Shown here: piece after piece, positions 59,472 to 64,000 of the stretch | Layout: each line of letters opens with the position of its first letter | How positions within the stretch are numbered: the first letter of the stretch is position 1 | DNA from: Gammaproteobacteria bacterium | GTDB lineage: Bacteria > Pseudomonadota > Gammaproteobacteria > Pseudomonadales > Pseudohongiellaceae | Length of the DNA stretch: 64,000 bases | Direction: 5' to 3' | NCBI GenBank assembly: GCA_030654835.1 | Contig: JAURWS010000013.1 | Location: 1 to 64,000, forward strand | Notes under the pieces: model-generated | The model's input: the letters and a program-made list of their open reading frames with translations, nothing else | Told to the model about the DNA's origin: nothing | Databases searched by the model: none | Made by a program: the position numbers and the translations under genes

Positions 59472-60504
59472 GGCCCTTGTCCTGTACGCCATCCTGGCTG
59501 TTCAGCGTGCCGATATTCTTCTGGTCGTAGCGATCGTAGGCTTCCACTATGCGTTGCACCAGTGTGTGACGCACCACGTCCTTGGAATCGAACCAGGTAA
59601 AGGCGATGCCTTCGACGTTCTTGAGAACCCGGGTCACTTCGATCAAGCCGGATTTTGTGCCCTTGGGCAGATCGATCTGGGTGACGTCGCCCGTGATCAC
59701 CGCTGTGGAGCCGAAACCGAGACGGGTCAGAAACATCTTCATCTGCGTAGTCGTGGTGTTCTGGCTTTCGTCCAGGATGATGAAAGAGTTGTTCAGCGTG
59801 CGTCCGCGCATGTAGGCAAGCGGCGCAATCTCGATGACATTCTTCTCGATGAGGCGACCGACGCGCTCGAAACCGAGCATCTCGTACAGCGCATCATAGA
59901 GGGGGCGCAGATACGGGTCGATCTTCTGGGTGAGGTCGCCCGGGAGAAAGCCCAGTTTCTCGCCCGCTTCCACGGCAGGCCGCACCAGCAGCAGGCGTTG
60001 CACGCGCTCCTGCATAAGAGCCTCGACGGCACACGCTACCGCCAGATAGGTCTTGCCCGTGCCAGCGGGACCGATGCCAAAATTGATGTCGAAGCGTTGG
60101 ATGGATTCGACGTAGTCGCGCTGGTGGGGACCGCGTGGCTTCACCGAGGTGTTTGGAGTCTTGAGGATCAGAGGCTTGTCGACATCGTAGTGGATATTGT
60201 CTGTTTTGTCCGCCGTGGATTGCGGCTTGTTCTGCACTTCCTTCAGCGCAAGGTGTACGACATCTGGATTGACGCCATCACCACTGCCGGTCGCGGTGTA
60301 GAGCCTGTCCAGCAGGTGCCTGCTGCTCTCCACGGCGCTCTTGGAGCCAGAGAGATTGAATACATTGCCGCGCTGCTGAATCTTGACGACCAGCGACTTC
60401 TCAATTTGTTGCAGGTGTTCATTGAGATGGCCACATAAATTGGCCAGGCGGTGTGTGTTGTCGGGCTCGAGAACGAGCCTCTGAGTGAATTTCTGGGTTG
60501 CCAT
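59455..60504 (-). CDS. ybeZ: PhoH-family ATPase (YbeZ)
   Basis: [43 protein letters not shown]. Confidence 0.94.
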   Translation of the reverse strand: MATQKFTQRLVLEPDNTHRLANLCGHLNEHLQQIEKSLVVKIQQRGNVFNLSGSKSAVESSRHLLDRLYTATGSGDGVNPDVVHLALKEVQNKPQSTADKTDNIHYDVDKPLILKTPNTSVKPRGPHQRDYVESIQRFDINFGIGPAGTGKTYLAVACAVEALMQERVQRLLLVRPAVEAGEKLGFLPGDLTQKIDPYLRPLYDALYEMLGFERVGRLIEKNVIEIAPLAYMRGRTLNNSFIILDESQNTTTTQMKMFLTRLGFGSTAVITGDVTQIDLPKGTKSGLIEVTRVLKNVEGIAFTWFDSKDVVRHTLVQRIVEAYDRYDQKNIGTLNSQDGVQDKGHDRDA

Positions 60505-60616
60505 TAAGACAGCTTACAAACCTCCTGCGTTTAGTCGAAATGCATACGGATATTGGTCGCGCAGCGGCCGTAGTATACCAATCTATCGCTGCTTGTAAGC
60601 AGTTTTAACAGAGCTG

Positions 60617-61969
60617 TTATTGCAGCGTTCCCACCAGCGAATTGGGGTAGGCTGTGGTGATCTTGACGTCTGCAAACTGACCGATCAGGCGGGCGTCATC
60701 GCAGCGGAAATTTACCACACGGTTGTTCTCCGTGCGGCCCTGCAAGTCGCCCGGGTCCTTGCGGGACAGGCCGGTGACCAGAATTCGCTGGGTCGTGCCG
60801 ATCATGCGTTCACTGATCGCGGCGGCCTGCTGGATCAGCTGGGCCTGCAGGATGCTAAGGCGGTGTTTCTTCTCCTGCTCGGAAGTTGTGTCTGGCAGAT
60901 CGGACGCAGGGGTGCCGGGGCGGGCACTGTAAATGAAGCTGAAGGAGGTGTCGTAGCCGATCTCCATAATCAGGTTCATCGTGTCTTCGAAGTCTTTGTG
61001 GGTCTCGCCGGGGAAGCCGACGATGAAGTCCGATGACAGGCTGATGTTGGGGCGTATCGCCCTCAGCTTGCGAATGATGGATTTGTACTCCAGCACGGTA
61101 TGACCGCGTTTCATGGCTGCCAGAATCCGGTCCGAGCCACTCTGTACAGGCAGATGCAGGTGATCTACCAGAGCGGGTACCTGGCGATAGGTCTCGATTA
61201 GCCGAGTACTGAATTCCGTGGGGTGCGAGGTGGTGAAGCGAATCCGGCCGATGCCGTCGATGGCGGAGACGTACTGGATCAGCGTTGCCAGGTCAGTGAT
61301 CTGGCCTTCATGGCTCAGGCCGCGATAGGCGTTCACATTCTGGCCCAGCAGATTGATCTCCCGCACGCCCTGTCCAGCCAGATGCACCGCTTCTGCCAGA
61401 ACGTCATCCAGCGGGCGACTGACCTCTTCGCCGCGTGTATAAGGCACCACGCAGAAGGAGCAGTACTTGCTGCAGCCTTCCATCACCGTCAGGAAGGCCT
61501 CGCAGCCGTCGACCTTGGGCTCGGGAAGCCGGTCAAACTTCTCGATCTCGGGGAAGCTGATGTCCACGACGGTGTTGCTGCCGTTGGATCTTTTCAGCAT
61601 CTGCGGTAGCTTGTGCAGCGTCTGCGGACCGAACACCACATCGACATAAGGGGCGCGCTTGCCAATGGCAGCGCCTTCCTGGCTGGCCACGCAGCCACCG
61701 ACCGCGATCTTGAGGTTCGGATTGGCTTTCTTCAGCGCCTTCCAGCGGCCCAGCTGATGAAAGACTTTCTCCTGGGCCTTCTCGCGGATGGAGCAGGTGT
61801 TGAGTAATAGCAGGTCGGCCTCTTCCGGTGTGTCGACCAGCACGGCGCCGTGGGACTCCTTCAGCATGTCGAGCATCCGCGACGAGTCATACTCGTTCAT
61901 CTGACAGCCATGGGTCTTGATGAACACCTTTTTGATTCCTGGGCTAGTGAGAGAGTCTTTATTCATCAT
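60617..61969 (-). CDS. miaB: tRNA-2-methylthio-N6-dimethylallyladenosine synthase
   Basis: [44 protein letters not shown]. Confidence 0.96.
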   Translation of the reverse strand: MMNKDSLTSPGIKKVFIKTHGCQMNEYDSSRMLDMLKESHGAVLVDTPEEADLLLLNTCSIREKAQEKVFHQLGRWKALKKANPNLKIAVGGCVASQEGAAIGKRAPYVDVVFGPQTLHKLPQMLKRSNGSNTVVDISFPEIEKFDRLPEPKVDGCEAFLTVMEGCSKYCSFCVVPYTRGEEVSRPLDDVLAEAVHLAGQGVREINLLGQNVNAYRGLSHEGQITDLATLIQYVSAIDGIGRIRFTTSHPTEFSTRLIETYRQVPALVDHLHLPVQSGSDRILAAMKRGHTVLEYKSIIRKLRAIRPNISLSSDFIVGFPGETHKDFEDTMNLIMEIGYDTSFSFIYSARPGTPASDLPDTTSEQEKKHRLSILQAQLIQQAAAISERMIGTTQRILVTGLSRKDPGDLQGRTENNRVVNFRCDDARLIGQFADVKITTAYPNSLVGTLQ

Positions 61970-62222
61970 GGCAAGACGGATTCCACCCCCGGAGGGGCTT
62001 TGCGAAACGGGCTGATCAAAAAGTGGCGGTTTTAACAGAGCGCGGATTGTAGCAGCTTAGCGGTGTGCACAAAACCTGCGCGAGGGGAGGAAAGATTGTC
62101 GGGTGGCCGGGAGACAATTGCTGTAAAATGCCAGCCAGCTCCGTCCGGTCCGAGTTTCTGCGCTTGAATTGCGCGAATTCGCCCTGATATAGAGGAGCGT
62201 CAACGTTTACGAGATTGCATTA

Positions 62223-62564
62223 ATGGCTACTCCTTCCGAAATCTACAGAATCACGTTCCTCAACAAGGGCAAAGTCTATGAAGTCTTTGCCAAACAGGTA
62301 TATCAGAGCGAGCTGTATGGCTTCATCGAAGTCGAAGACTACATCTTTGATGAGCGCAGTCAGGTGGTTGTAGATCCGAGCGAAGAGAAGCTGAAGGCCG
62401 AGTTCCACGGGGTCAAACGCAGCTTCATTCCGATTCAGGCCATTGTCCGCATCGACGAGGTCGAGAAGGGCGGGGTCAGCAAGATATTCAATGGCGACAA
62501 CATCACGCCATTTCCGGTGCCCTTCATGGCTTCCCGCAATACCGATAACCAGAAGTCCGAGTAG
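62223..62564 (+). CDS. DUF1820-family protein
   Basis: YRITFLNKGKVYEVFAKQVYQSELYGFIEVEDYIFDERSQVVVDPSEEKLK. Confidence 0.88.
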   Translation: MATPSEIYRITFLNKGKVYEVFAKQVYQSELYGFIEVEDYIFDERSQVVVDPSEEKLKAEFHGVKRSFIPIQAIVRIDEVEKGGVSKIFNGDNITPFPVPFMASRNTDNQKSE

Positions 62565-62645
62565 TCATTGGATTGTGCCCGTGTGGCGGCAGCTCCTCCA
62601 GAAGAGCCGTCGCCGACACGGTTCAATCCGCGCCTCCCGCAACTC

Positions 62646-63938
62646 TTACAACCCCAGTTCTCTCTCGATAGTCGCCAGCTCCACACACAGCACGAACACC
62701 TGCATGGCTGCCTCAATTTCCTTCAGACTTGGGAAGGAGGGCGCCAGACGGATATTGGTATTGGCAGGATCTTTGCGGTAGGGGTAAGTGGAGCCCGCTG
62801 GAGTCAGCTTCACGCCTGCTCCTGCTGTCAGTTTCACTACCTTGTCAGCCAGTCCGGGCTGGGTGTTGAACAGCACGAAGTAGCCGCCTTGAGGCGTCGT
62901 CCAGTCCCCCAGACTCTTGCCATTGATGACTTTACCTTTCAGTCCATTGTCTAACTGCTCCAACACTACCTTGAACTTCGGCTCCAGGATCGCGCGGTGA
63001 CGCTGCATCAGGGCGCGCAGCGTGGGCATATCCTTGAGGAATTTCACGTGGCGCAATTGGTTGATCTTGTCCGGGCCGATGGTGGCGATGCCGAGCTGCT
63101 CAGCGAAACTGGCAAGGTTGGCCTCAGAGGTCGCGATGAAGGAAATGCCTGCGCCGGCCTGTGTGATCTTGGAAGTGGAGCCGATGACCAGCACGGTATC
63201 CAGGGTTCCAGCTGCTTCGCTCAACGAAAGGATGTTGGCTAGCGTCGGAGGATTGTCCACCAGATGGTGTTCGGCATAGGCGTTGTCCCACATGATGCGG
63301 AAATTGGCACCGGCGATCTTGCCAAGCTGCGCCATTCTGCGGACGACCGCGTCGGAGTAAACCACGCCATCGGGGTTGGCATACTTGGGTACACACCAGA
63401 TGCCTTTGATCAGAGGGTCGGCCTTCACCAGTGCCTCGATTTGATCCATGTCCGGGCCTTCTGCATTTATGGCGACGGGAATCATGGCGATGCCGAGCGC
63501 CTCGCAGATGGCGAAGTGACGGTCATAGCCGGGTGAAGGACACAGGAACTTTACCGTGCCGTCAGTTGCTGCGGCTTCCTTCTGCCAGGAAGAGTCACCA
63601 CCGCGCACGCCGTGGTACAGGGCGCTGGTCACCAGTTGATACATGAATTGCAGACTGCTGTTGCCGCCGACCATGGTGCGCGCGGGCGTAGTCTCCAGGT
63701 ACTCAGCCGCCAGCTTTCTGGCTTCCGGAATACCCATGATGCCACCGTAGTTGCGGCTGTCGGAACCGTCCTGGCACATGTAATTGCCAGCGAGGATACC
63801 GTCGAGTTCATCACTGAAGTTCAGCTGCTCCGTCGAAGGCTTGCCGCGCGTCAAATCCAGATTCAGTTTCTGGGCGCTGACGCTCTTGTACTGTGCTCGT
63901 AATTCCTGTTGTCTGGCTTGCAGTTGCTGGTGGTTCAA
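62646..63938 (-). CDS. Class I aminotransferase (aspartate aminotransferase-like)
   Basis: NLDLTRGKPSTEQLNFSDELD ... WDNAYAEHHL ... GSTSKITQAGAGISFIA. Confidence 0.9.
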   Translation of the reverse strand: MNHQQLQARQQELRAQYKSVSAQKLNLDLTRGKPSTEQLNFSDELDGILAGNYMCQDGSDSRNYGGIMGIPEARKLAAEYLETTPARTMVGGNSSLQFMYQLVTSALYHGVRGGDSSWQKEAAATDGTVKFLCPSPGYDRHFAICEALGIAMIPVAINAEGPDMDQIEALVKADPLIKGIWCVPKYANPDGVVYSDAVVRRMAQLGKIAGANFRIMWDNAYAEHHLVDNPPTLANILSLSEAAGTLDTVLVIGSTSKITQAGAGISFIATSEANLASFAEQLGIATIGPDKINQLRHVKFLKDMPTLRALMQRHRAILEPKFKVVLEQLDNGLKGKVINGKSLGDWTTPQGGYFVLFNTQPGLADKVVKLTAGAGVKLTPAGSTYPYRKDPANTNIRLAPSFPSLKEIEAAMQVFVLCVELATIERELGL

Positions 63939-64000
63939 GAATTGCTCCTCAATGACGGCGCTGTCACAGCGCTGCTGAATTTTACGGATGGTTTCACCTG

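Overview
A 64 kb chromosomal window from a gammaproteobacterium. Its gene content and Pseudomonas-type REP sequences suggest a Pseudomonadales/Cellvibrionales-like organism (inference). The left edge carries a type I-E CRISPR-Cas locus: 21 identical 28-bp repeats at about 61-bp pitch, with the array running off the window, then a minus-strand operon cas3-cse1-cse2-cas6e-cas7-cas5-cas1-cas2. A WYL-domain regulator gene lies upstream of cas3 in the same orientation. The remainder is mostly core genome: sodB, tRNA-Leu, serB, fumarase, fabY-like, mltB-like, hpf, greB, dinB, serC, serA, proA, nadD, rsfS, rlmH, mrdA, mrdB, rlpA, dacA, ybeD, lipB, lipA, fadE, holA, lptE, corC, ybeY, phoH, miaB. Accessory pieces are an orphan VapB-like antitoxin, hicAB, hipBA and a DUF4143-type ATPase. 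The three most interesting non-coding observations are: (1) a cluster of four to five ~25-bp dyads at about 50-bp pitch between the WYL gene and cas3, with compensatory changes between the arms; (2) two intergenic elements with a near-identical 63-bp core, in opposite orientations, each enclosed by long inverted-repeat arms of unrelated sequence; (3) a chimeric scar of a dnaJ-like 3' end and a serB 3' end separating hicAB from hipBA, which looks like two alternative toxin-antitoxin alleles fused by crossover at a 13-bp shared site. All calls come from reading the sequence and the supplied ORF translations; no database search was run.
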